A DNA stretch of 5,499 nt from Desulfovibrio sp. (lineage in GTDB: Bacteria; Desulfobacterota; Desulfovibrionia; Desulfovibrionales; Desulfovibrionaceae): assembly GCA_022837365.1 (NCBI GenBank), contig JALHHV010000123.1, positions 1 to 5,499 of the forward strand, written 5' to 3'. Shown here in pieces: positions 1 through 5,490 of the stretch. Position 1 is the first letter of the stretch, and every line of letters starts with the position of its first letter. A program made the position numbers and the translations under genes. The notes under the pieces were generated by a model that was not told where the DNA came from, did not search any database, and worked only from the letters and a program-made list of their open reading frames with translations.

Positions 1-1
1 G

Positions 2-94
2 GTGCGCGACGCGCTGGCCGAGCGCGCGGCGGGCAAGCCGCCCCGCGCCGGGCGCGCCCTGTTCCGGCTGCTGCGCGACGTGGCGGAAGAATAG
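2..94 (+). CDS. 3' end of an unidentified rightward gene (partial)
   Basis: The frame starting at base 2 is open from the window edge to a TAG at 92-94 and gives about 30 C-terminal residues, rich in Arg, Ala and Leu and ending LFRLLRDVAEE. The strong terminator 28 bases downstream, correctly oriented for a rightward transcript, supports this as a real gene end. The upstream part lies outside the window. The visible tail is basic with an amphipathic-helix look but carries no motif I recognise, so I give no function. The first codon is GTG, but I treat it as internal because there is no visible upstream sequence to support a start. Confidence 0.6.
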   Translation: MRDALAERAAGKPPRAGRALFRLLRDVAEE

Positions 95-122
95 CCGCTG
101 CGTTTCTGCCGTCTTCGCAATG

Positions 123-158
123 AAAACGCGCCGGGTGCTTTCGCATCCGGCGCGTTTT
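123..158. terminator. Bidirectional intrinsic terminator between convergent genes
   Basis: A 16-bp inverted repeat (arms 123-138 and 143-158) with one G-T wobble closes a TTTC tetraloop. The arms begin with AAAA and end with TTTT, so a GC-rich stem is followed by a short U-run on either strand. It lies 28 bases after the rightward stop (92-94) and 24 bases before the leftward stop (183-185), so it can end both converging transcripts. Confidence 0.85.
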
Positions 159-182
159 GTCGTCGGTTTCTCGAAGGATCGC

Positions 183-1462
183 CTAAATACCCGCCTGCCG
201 CCACACCTTCAGGGTATGCCGGGCCACGGTGAGCACGTCGTGCAGCACAGTGCCGCCCAGCATGCGGTCCAGCAGTCCGGCGGATTCCCCGTGGCCGTCC
301 ACGTCGATGCGGCGCGGAGTGCCGAAGCGGCCCAGCATGCGGCGGTGCAACTGGCTGCCCAGTTCCGGGTCCGCGCCGGACAGGGCGCGGCACACGGCGG
401 CGGCGGTGCGTTCCGGCGCGCTGGTGAACTGGCAGGCGCGGGCCACGTGCTCGTGCAGGGGTGCGCCGGGGGGGCACGGGCGTAAATCTCGCCCGCGCGG
501 CGGCGGAATTCGTGGCTCTTGTCCATGTCGCCCTTGCCGCGCCAGGCGTCGGACAGGCCCAGGCACGCCTCGGCATGCTGGGCGTTGCAGCGCAGGGTGC
601 GGCCAAAGGCGGTGATGGCCTCGTCCCACTGTTCGCGCAGCAGGTGGGCCGTGCCTTCCAGGAAATGGATTTCCGCCTCGCCCGCCGCGTCGGTGGCGGC
701 GGTGGCGAACCGTTCCAGGGCCAGGTCGAATTCCTGGTCCGAAAGCAGGCGCGTTCCGTCGGCCACGGCGCGGGCGGCGCCCGTTTCCAGCGCGCGGCGG
801 GCGCGCAGCAGTTGCCCGTCCAGGGCGGCCAGGGTGTACGGGCGGCCCAGGAAGCCGCTGCATCCCGCGCCGATGGCCGCCAGCACGGCCTCGCGCGTGG
901 CCGCGCCCGACACCACCAGCACCGGCAGGTCGAGCAGGCGCGGGTGCGCGCGCACCAGCCCCAGGAATTCAAGGGCGGTCATGTCCGCCAGGTGTTCGTG
1001 GCAGATCACCACGTCCACGGCGGGGCGCGCGTCGTCGTCGTCGGCCGCGTGGGCGCGGTGCTGCCGGGCCAGACGCCGCGCGGCGGCGGCGCCCGAGGTC
1101 AGCACGCTGATGTTGCGGGCGCCCGCCAGGCGCAGGGCGCGGCGTTCCACCGCGCTCAGTTCCTCTCGCGGGGCCAGGATGAGCGCATGCGCGAATCCGT
1201 GCGCGGGAAGGGCGTCCGCGTTGGGTGCGTAGGGTGCGTTGACCGGCAGGCTTTCGGTCCGCACGGCCTCCACCAGGTCGGCAAGGCTGGTCGCGCCGCG
1301 TCCCGCCCTGCGCCATGTGGGCTCCACGCCGAGGGCCGCGAGGCCGGTGGCGGTGATGCCGTCGCCGGGGCTAAACGTGCGGGGCAGGGGGGTGCTTGCG
1401 GCCACCGCCGCCGCAGCGGCCAGGCGGGCGGGGGACGTGCTGTGTCTGGGTGCGGAGTGCAT
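183..1462 (-). CDS. Degenerate receiver + TPR-like protein, frameshifted at a C7 run
   Basis: The start is ATG at 1462, preceded by GGAAGG with 6-nt spacing. Upstream in-frame starts lie before the predicted transcription start. The 1,280-base span is not a multiple of 3: coding is convincing in one frame to about residue 332, then continues in the neighbouring frame to TAG at 183-185. Restoring one base in the C7 run gives a 426-residue protein. Residues ~1-85 are Ala/Pro-rich and unassigned. Residues ~91-225 look like a CheY-type receiver, but the phospho-acceptor Asp aligns to His155, the conserved Lys to Arg207, and the N-terminal acidic pair is absent; Ser185 remains. Phosphorylation is therefore unlikely. 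Residues ~240-330 resemble TPR helices (ALERF, EAITAFGRTL, AEACLGLSDAW). The last ~94 residues are helical with no known motif. Read without correction, the product would be 417 residues, stopping at 209-211. A FliA-type promoter precedes it, so I infer a motility or chemotaxis adaptor or regulator. The family call is fairly sure; the role is not. Confidence 0.8.
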
Positions 1463-1468
1463 GCCGGT

Positions 1469-1477
1469 CCTTCCTTT
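1469..1477 (-). promoter_or_regulatory. Strong ribosome binding site that fixes the start at 1462
   Basis: The minus strand reads AAAGGAAGG, an almost ideal Shine-Dalgarno sequence, ending 6 nt before the ATG at 1462. None of the upstream in-frame starts (up to 1615) is supported in this way, and they lie upstream of the predicted transcription start. Confidence 0.85.
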
Positions 1478-1502
1478 CGGGGCCTTGCCCCATGTACCGG
1501 AT

Positions 1503-1529
1503 TCATCGGCGCGGCGGCGGGAAACTTTA
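1503..1529 (-). promoter_or_regulatory. Sigma-28 (FliA)-type promoter for the receiver/TPR gene
   Basis: On the minus strand, TAAAGTTT (1529-1522), an 11-nt spacer (1521-1511) and GCCGATGA (1510-1503) match the flagellar sigma-28 consensus TAAAGTTT-N11-GCCGATAA at 15 of 16 positions with exact spacing. Transcription would begin near 1496, giving a leader of roughly 34 nt that contains the strong ribosome binding site. No sigma-70-like pair was noticed in the same gap. Confidence 0.8.
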
Positions 1530-1573
1530 GCGCGGGCGGTGCGGTACGGTGCACGCCGCCCGGCCCCGGAATG

Positions 1574-1602
1574 CCGAAGGCCCGCCGGAAGCGGGCCTTC
1601 GG
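1574..1602 (-). terminator. Hairpin terminator candidate after the zinc-ribbon gene
   Basis: A perfect 12-bp GC-rich inverted repeat (arms 1574-1585 and 1591-1602) with a 5-nt loop lies 25 bases past the stop codon of the leftward zinc-ribbon gene. No T-run follows on the minus strand, so it is a weaker intrinsic-terminator candidate than the one at 123-158. It separates that gene from the sigma-28-type promoter of the next one. Confidence 0.5.
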
Positions 1603-1627
1603 ATGCGTCCGGCATGCGGGCGCGGGG

Positions 1628-2179
1628 TCATTTGACGAAAGGCAGCAACTTGCCGGTACGGACCGGGCGCACGGCCTGCGTGCCGGGCGGCGGCCCGTCC
1701 GTGGCGAGGCCATCGCCCGCGCCGAGTCCGGCTGCGCGGCCCGCCATTTCCGCAAGCCCGGCCAGGCCGGTGCGTCCGGCGTCGTGGGCCGTGGCCAGCG
1801 CCGCGCCCAGCCCGAAGCCGGGCATGGGCATGCCGTAATGCGGTTCGCGGTCGTGCACGGTGCCGCAGGTGGCGCACCGCCACATTCCCTCGTGGGCGGC
1901 CAGACGCACCAGCACGCCGTCGCGGTTGTAGCAGCTCTGGCAGAACGGCCCCTGCTTGATGTTGCCGGTGATGAGCCAATAGCAGAACCCGTCGAAGACG
2001 AGATTGCGCGACAGGTAGAGGATATCCTCGAATTCCTGCACCTGCATCTTCAGCATGGTGTTTTCGTCGCACAGGGAAACGTAGCGCGACTGCATTTCCA
2101 TCAGCAGGTGGCGCGCTTCCTCGGTCTTGCCTTTCATGAACAGGTCGTGGATTTCCTTGAATCTGTAATAGTCGAGCAT
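1628..2179 (-). CDS. Small coiled-coil / zinc-ribbon protein, function unknown
   Basis: This encodes 183 residues. The start is ATG at 2179, preceded by AGAGGT with 6-nt spacing. In-frame ATGs further upstream (2239, 2230) overlap or precede the predicted promoter, so they are unlikely. Residues ~5-58 are charged and helical and probably form a coiled coil (EEARHLLMEMQSRYVSLCDE). A treble-clef or zinc-ribbon-like module follows, with CxxC pairs at C80/C83 and C102/C105 in the contexts GPFCQSCYNRDG and MWRCATCGTV. That pattern recurs in many uncharacterised bacterial proteins, where the four Cys are expected to bind zinc. The C-terminal ~75 residues are Gly/Ala/Pro-rich and probably disordered. 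There is no signal peptide or membrane segment, so it should be cytoplasmic. A FliA-like promoter upstream suggests expression with late flagellar genes. The biochemical role is unknown; a zinc-dependent protein or nucleic-acid adaptor is possible. Confidence 0.8.
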   Translation of the reverse strand: MLDYYRFKEIHDLFMKGKTEEARHLLMEMQSRYVSLCDENTMLKMQVQEFEDILYLSRNLVFDGFCYWLITGNIKQGPFCQSCYNRDGVLVRLAAHEGMWRCATCGTVHDREPHYGMPMPGFGLGAALATAHDAGRTGLAGLAEMAGRAAGLGAGDGLATDGPPPGTQAVRPVRTGKLLPFVK

Positions 2180-2185
2180 GGCCGC

Positions 2186-2191
2186 ACCTCT
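2186..2191 (-). promoter_or_regulatory. Ribosome binding site that fixes the start at 2179
   Basis: AGAGGT on the minus strand lies 6 nt before the ATG at 2179. It supports that start over the two upstream in-frame ATGs. Confidence 0.65.
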
Positions 2192-2235
2192 GCGGGATGG
2201 GGAACCGGCGGCCGGACAGCCGCGGTACATGTCTC

Positions 2236-2262
2236 CCATCGGCAGTTCGAAGCGGAACTTTA
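2236..2262 (-). promoter_or_regulatory. Sigma-28 (FliA)-type promoter for the zinc-ribbon gene
   Basis: On the minus strand, TAAAGTTC (2262-2255), an 11-nt spacer (2254-2244) and GCCGATGG (2243-2236) match the sigma-28 consensus at 13 of 16 positions, with the -35 mismatch at its last base and both -10 mismatches at its last two bases. Transcription would start near 2229, about 50 nt before the ATG at 2179. It lies in the 143-bp gap after the PHP gene, so the zinc-ribbon gene need not depend on transcription from upstream. Confidence 0.7.
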
Positions 2263-2322
2263 GGCCGGGGGGCGGTGCTCCATGCGGAGGGGCGGAAGGC
2301 GGAAGCGTACTATGGACAGCCC

Positions 2323-2982
2323 CTAACGGGCGGCGCGCACGAGCCGCTCCACCAGTTGGCGCTGGGCCTGCTCGGCGGCCTCGATCTCTGCCGGGGCAAG
2401 GCCCGCGCCTAGGGCCACGGCGCGGCGCTTTTCGGCGGACACGAAGTCTTCCTTGCGGTGGGCGTCGTTGTTGATGACCAGCCGCGCCCCGGCGGCGCGC
2501 GCGGTGATGGCCACGTGGCCGTTGGACAGCGCGTGCGATGGGCGAGTGGTGATTTCCAGCAGCACGCCGCGTTCTGCGGCGTAGGCGGCGTCTTCGGGCG
2601 TGAGCAGGCCGGGGTGGGCCAGCACGTCCGCGCCGCCCTCGATGGCGGCGAGGTTGGTGCCCGTCTCCACCACGTCGGCCAGCGACTGGCCGTGCACCAC
2701 CACCAGTTGCGCGCCCAGGGCCCGCGCCTCGCGGATGGCGTCGGGGATGAGGGCCGGGGGCACGTGGGTCAGTTCCACCCCGGCGAAGACCTCGATGCCC
2801 GCGTACAGCCCGTATTGGCGGGCCATGGGCAGCACCTGGCTCAGGATGAGGTCCATGTTCGATCCGTCGGCATGGTCGGTGAGGGCCACGGCGCGGTAGC
2901 CCGCAAGGCGCGCGAAGCGCACGGCGGTGGCGGGCGTCATGGAGGAATCGCTGAAGCAGGTGTGCACGTGCAGGTCGATCAT
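2323..2982 (-). CDS. PHP-domain metal-dependent phosphoesterase (histidinol-phosphatase-like)
   Basis: This encodes 219 residues. The start is ATG at 2982, with GGAG 7 nt upstream, and places the first PHP motif at the very N-terminus as usual. The motifs appear in order: HVH (H5, H7) in LHVHTCFSD; LTDHADG with D36/H37; E70 in AGVELTHV; H97 in VVVHGQS; H123 in LAHPG; and NNDAH with D173/H175. This is a complete set of ligands for the bi- or trinuclear metal centre of the PHP superfamily. Length and layout fit the stand-alone histidinol-phosphatase-like group rather than a polymerase-attached PHP domain. It is probably a soluble cytoplasmic enzyme hydrolysing a phosphate ester. The substrate cannot be read from sequence: no histidine-pathway gene is nearby, so histidinol phosphate is not assured. 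It lies 157 bp downstream of the BFN gene on the same strand, possibly co-transcribed. Confidence 0.88.
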   Translation of the reverse strand: MIDLHVHTCFSDSSMTPATAVRFARLAGYRAVALTDHADGSNMDLILSQVLPMARQYGLYAGIEVFAGVELTHVPPALIPDAIREARALGAQLVVVHGQSLADVVETGTNLAAIEGGADVLAHPGLLTPEDAAYAAERGVLLEITTRPSHALSNGHVAITARAAGARLVINNDAHRKEDFVSAEKRRAVALGAGLAPAEIEAAEQAQRQLVERLVRAAR

Positions 2983-3139
2983 CTGGTGGCTCCGGTCATG
3001 GGATATGTGCGGGGGCGTGTGCGCAGGGCGGCCGGGAATGCGCCGCACGGGCGTGGCGATGCGGGTGGAACGGTGGGCCACCGGTACACTGCGGGCGGAA
3101 CGGGATGGGGCGTGGCGGCGGCCCGCGCCGGTGCGCGGG
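2983..3139 (-). other. Gap between the BFN and PHP genes
   Basis: This 157-bp GC-rich spacer holds the Shine-Dalgarno GGAG (2990-2993) of the PHP gene. A perfect 8-bp hairpin (arms 3121-3128 and 3133-3140) touches the BFN stop codon but has no T-run. I see no convincing promoter or coding region here, so read-through from the BFN gene is plausible. Confidence 0.45.
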
Positions 3140-3835
3140 CTACATGCGGTACTTGGTTTCCGGGTCCAGCGAGCGCAGCAGTTCGGCCAGCTGTTCTTCC
3201 AGATCATGCGGGTCGCGCGCGGGACTGGCGTCCTCGCCTCCGGCGGCGTCGGGGGCGGCCCCGGCATCCCGTGCACGGGCCATCTGCTCCACGATGCCCG
3301 CCACCCCGACCTCGCCGTCGGCCCAGGGGGGCTGGCCCGCCTTGCGGCGCACGTCGCGCCGGGCGGCCTCTTCGCGGGCCCTGGCCGACGCGGCGTCGGC
3401 CGGGCGGCGGGGGGCGTTCTCGTCCAGGTTGGGGCGCATGCGGTCTTCGGCGGCGCGGCGCAACACGTCCTCGCTGACGAAGATGGGCACGTCGGCCCGC
3501 AGGGCCAGGGCGATGGCGTCGGAGGGGCGACAGTCCACGCGGGTGCGCGTGCCTCCCTGCAGGATGTCCAGTTCCGCGAAGTAGGTGCCGTCGCGCAGGT
3601 CCACCACGTCCACGGCCACCAGCTGCGCACCCAGCGAACGCAGGGTGTTCAGCAACAGGTCGTGGGTGAGCGGGCGCGGCACGTCCACGCTGTTCAGCGC
3701 GATGGAGATGGCCATGGCTTCCATGGCCCCTATCCAGATGGGCAGCAGTTCCTCCCCGGCCTCGCGGCGCAGGACGAGGATCGGCGCCTTGGTGGCGTCG
3801 TCCAGCGACAGCCCCACGACCTTCATCTCTACCAT
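3140..3835 (-). CDS. Bifunctional nuclease family (BFN / DUF151) protein
   Basis: This encodes 231 residues. The start is ATG at 3835, chosen because the family begins almost exactly here (MVEMKVVGLSLD); CAGG a few bases upstream is a modest Shine-Dalgarno. A second ATG three codons in is also possible. Residues ~1-130 carry the BFN signature: LPIWIGAMEAMAISIAL (31-47), the RPLTHDLLLNTL segment (54-65), DGTYFAEL (82-89) and the highly conserved VDCRPSDAIALALR (100-113), followed by PIFVSEDVL. Characterised relatives are reported to have DNase/RNase activity and roles in stress or defence-related responses, but the cellular job in bacteria is poorly defined. Residues ~135-210 are an Arg/Ala/Pro-rich, probably disordered linker, and the C-terminus ends in an acidic-basic helix (DLEEQLAELLRSLD). 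The protein should be cytoplasmic. It sits between miaB and a PHP phosphoesterase, all leftward. Confidence 0.9.
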   Translation of the reverse strand: MVEMKVVGLSLDDATKAPILVLRREAGEELLPIWIGAMEAMAISIALNSVDVPRPLTHDLLLNTLRSLGAQLVAVDVVDLRDGTYFAELDILQGGTRTRVDCRPSDAIALALRADVPIFVSEDVLRRAAEDRMRPNLDENAPRRPADAASARAREEAARRDVRRKAGQPPWADGEVGVAGIVEQMARARDAGAAPDAAGGEDASPARDPHDLEEQLAELLRSLDPETKYRM

Positions 3836-4023
3836 GGGATACCTGCCTGTGCGCCCCAGCGGGCGTCTTCGCATGGCGCGTGCCCCGATCCGGCCTGCCT
3901 GGCCTGTCACGGCTGCCTGACCTGCCTGACCTGGCTGACCGGTATGGGAGGACGTTGCATCCGGCGCGTTCGCCGGTTCCCGTCCGGTCCGTCCTTGCGG
4001 GCCGCGGCGGCGGCGGAAACGGA
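3836..4023 (-). other. Gap between miaB and the BFN gene
   Basis: This 188-bp non-coding interval contains short 9-bp tandem repeats (3895-3939) and a 6-bp hairpin (arms 3961-3966 and 3971-3976) without a T-run, which could be a weak terminator after miaB. An open frame runs through it from within miaB into BFN, but its composition is Arg/Gly/Gln-rich and unlike a protein, so I treat it as non-coding. No promoter with good matches was found. Confidence 0.45.
3895..3939. repeat. Five tandem 9-bp units, three well conserved
   Basis: Consecutive 9-mers starting at 3895, 3904, 3913, 3922 and 3931 read CTGCCTGGC, CTGTCACGG, CTGCCTGAC, CTGCCTGAC and CTGGCTGAC. The third and fourth are identical, the fifth differs at one base, the first at one, and the second is strongly diverged. 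The array lies 60-104 bp upstream of the BFN start. Confidence 0.6.
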
Positions 4024-5490
4024 TCATGCGCGCATGACCCCGCGCAGCGAATGCTTCTTGGCCTCGACGATGGTCACCGGCACGATCTGGCCCCGCCAGC
4101 CTTCCGGACGAGGGGGCAGCACCACGTTGACGGGCTGGCCGTAAGGGTCGCGCCCCTGCCAGCTTTCGCCGTGGCGGGGTGCCGGGCTTCCGTCCTGACT
4201 GCCGTCGCATCCGGCGTCGCATCCGGCGTCGGATACGTCCGGGGGGGACTCCGGCGGGGACATGCCGGGCTTCTTGCTCATGCCGTCCAGCAGCACCATT
4301 GTGTGCAACCCTACCATGTTCCGCAAGCATTGTTCAGTATAATCATTCTGCCATTCCTGCAGGCGGGCCAGGCGGGCGGCCTTTTCGGCGGCCTCCAGCT
4401 TGCCGGGCAGCATGGCGGCGCGGGTGCCCGGCCGGTCGGAATAGCAGAACGAAAAGCTGGCGGCAAAGCCCACGGCGCGCATGGCGGCAAGGGTGTCCTC
4501 GAAGTCCTGTTCCGTCTCGCCGGGAAAGCCCACGATGATGTCCGTGGAAAGCTGGATGTCCGGCCGGGCGGCCTTCAGCCGGTGCACGATGTCCATGTAC
4601 CGGGCCATGTCGTACTTGCGGCCCATGGCCTTCAGGATGCGGTCGGACCCGGATTGCAGGGGCAGGTGCAGGCGCGGGCACAGGTTGTCCAGCGTGCCGA
4701 AGGCGTCGATGACCTCGGGCGCGATGTCCTTGGGGTGCGGGGTGACGAAGCGCAGCCGGGCCAGCCCCGGCAGGGCGGCCACGCGGTGCAGCAGCCCGGC
4801 GAAGGTCACCACGTCCCCGTCCGCGCCACCCGCCACCGTTGCATGGCGGGCGGCTTCCGCGTCCTGCCCGTAGGAATTGACGTTCTGGCCGAGCAGGGTG
4901 ATTTCCTTCGCGCCGCGATCCACCAGTTCCGCGCATTCGCGCACCACCGCGTCGGCCGCGCGCGACTTCTGGCGGCCGCGCGTGTACGGCACGATGCAGT
5001 AGGCGCAGAAGTTGTCGCAGCCCTGCATGATGTTCACGAAGGCGGAAGGCGGCACCGGCCCGGAATCCAGTTGGGCGTCGCGCTCGGGGTATTCCTCGGA
5101 AAAATCCAGCAGCGAGACGCGCAGGCCCGGCTCCGCGCACAGCCGTTCGATGGCCTGGGGGGCCATGGCCGAGCCGTCGCCCCCGAACACCAGGCGCACC
5201 TGGGGAAAACGGGTGAAGAACCCGGCGCCGATCTGCTGGGCCACGCAGCCGCCCACCACGGCAAAGGCGTCGGGCAGCTTGCGGGTGGCCTGGCGGATGC
5301 GCCCGAGCACGCTGTACACCTTCTGTTCCGGCTTTTCGCGCACCGAGCAGGTGTTGACGATGTTCACGCGGGCCTTGCCCAGGGGGGCTTCCGTGAAGCC
5401 GCGCGCCACGAGGGCCCTGGCCAGCCAGTCGGAGTCGTTGACGTTCATCTGGCAGCCGAAGGTCAGGATATGAAATGTACGGTCGCTCAT
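4024..5490 (-). CDS. miaB: tRNA-2-methylthio-N6-isopentenyladenosine37 synthase MiaB
   Basis: MiaB is a radical-SAM enzyme that adds the methylthio group to C2 of N6-isopentenyladenosine at tRNA position 37, stabilising codon-anticodon pairing for codons starting with U. The 488-residue protein has the three domains of the family. The N-terminal MTTase domain (~5-125) carries the auxiliary-cluster cysteines C13 (FGCQMN), C48 (NTCSVRE) and C82 (GGCVAQ). The radical-SAM domain (~148-385) has the CxxxCxxC triad C158/C162/C165 (GCDNFCAYCIVPYTRG) and the expected LLGQNVNSYG, HLPLQSGSD and IIVGFPGET motifs. The TRAM domain (~392-486) ends in SLRG. The typical length is about 440-475; the excess comes mainly from a Pro/Asp/Gly-rich insertion at ~409-443 and a smaller one at ~210-226. 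The N-terminus matches the family start. Only 9 bases upstream of the ATG (5490) are visible, so the promoter lies outside the window. All catalytic cysteines are present. Confidence 0.96.
   Translation of the reverse strand: MSDRTFHILTFGCQMNVNDSDWLARALVARGFTEAPLGKARVNIVNTCSVREKPEQKVYSVLGRIRQATRKLPDAFAVVGGCVAQQIGAGFFTRFPQVRLVFGGDGSAMAPQAIERLCAEPGLRVSLLDFSEEYPERDAQLDSGPVPPSAFVNIMQGCDNFCAYCIVPYTRGRQKSRAADAVVRECAELVDRGAKEITLLGQNVNSYGQDAEAARHATVAGGADGDVVTFAGLLHRVAALPGLARLRFVTPHPKDIAPEVIDAFGTLDNLCPRLHLPLQSGSDRILKAMGRKYDMARYMDIVHRLKAARPDIQLSTDIIVGFPGETEQDFEDTLAAMRAVGFAASFSFCYSDRPGTRAAMLPGKLEAAEKAARLARLQEWQNDYTEQCLRNMVGLHTMVLLDGMSKKPGMSPPESPPDVSDAGCDAGCDGSQDGSPAPRHGESWQGRDPYGQPVNVVLPPRPEGWRGQIVPVTIVEAKKHSLRGVMRA
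4204..4227. repeat. Two perfect 12-bp direct repeats inside miaB
   Basis: GTCGCATCCGGC is repeated exactly twice in tandem (4204-4215 and 4216-4227), and a partial third unit follows from 4228. Being 12 bp it stays in frame and encodes the DAGC-DAGC stretch (residues ~421-428) of the TRAM-domain insertion of MiaB. Confidence 0.8.

Noticed and set aside
1463..1615. Alternative upstream start for the receiver/TPR gene
   Set aside because: It lies upstream of the sigma-28-type promoter's predicted transcription start and lacks a ribosome binding site as good as the one at 1469-1477.
461..2263. A 600-codon open frame on the plus strand
   Set aside because: It crosses two well-supported minus-strand genes and their promoters, and is Gly/Ala/Arg/Gln-rich. 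Long antisense open frames are expected at this GC content.
3121..3140. 8-bp perfect hairpin at the end of the BFN gene as a terminator
   Set aside because: It overlaps the stop codon, has no T-run on the minus strand, and such GC palindromes are common in this composition.
2983..3630. In-frame N-terminal extension of the PHP protein overlapping BFN
   Set aside because: It is an out-of-frame shadow of BFN. The PHP fold starts with the HxH motif right after the ATG at 2982, which has its own ribosome binding site.
3961..3976. 6-bp hairpin CCGGCG/CGCCGG as the miaB terminator
   Set aside because: It is short and has no T-run, so it is mentioned only as a weak possibility in the gap entry.
2927..4144. 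A 405-codon open frame on the plus strand over BFN
   Set aside because: Antisense to clear BFN-family coding sequence, low-complexity composition, and it runs through intergenic repeats.
3836..4330. In-frame N-terminal extension of the BFN protein reaching into miaB
   Set aside because: The extension is Arg/Gly/Pro-rich, overlaps miaB, and BFN-family proteins start at the MVEMKV region.
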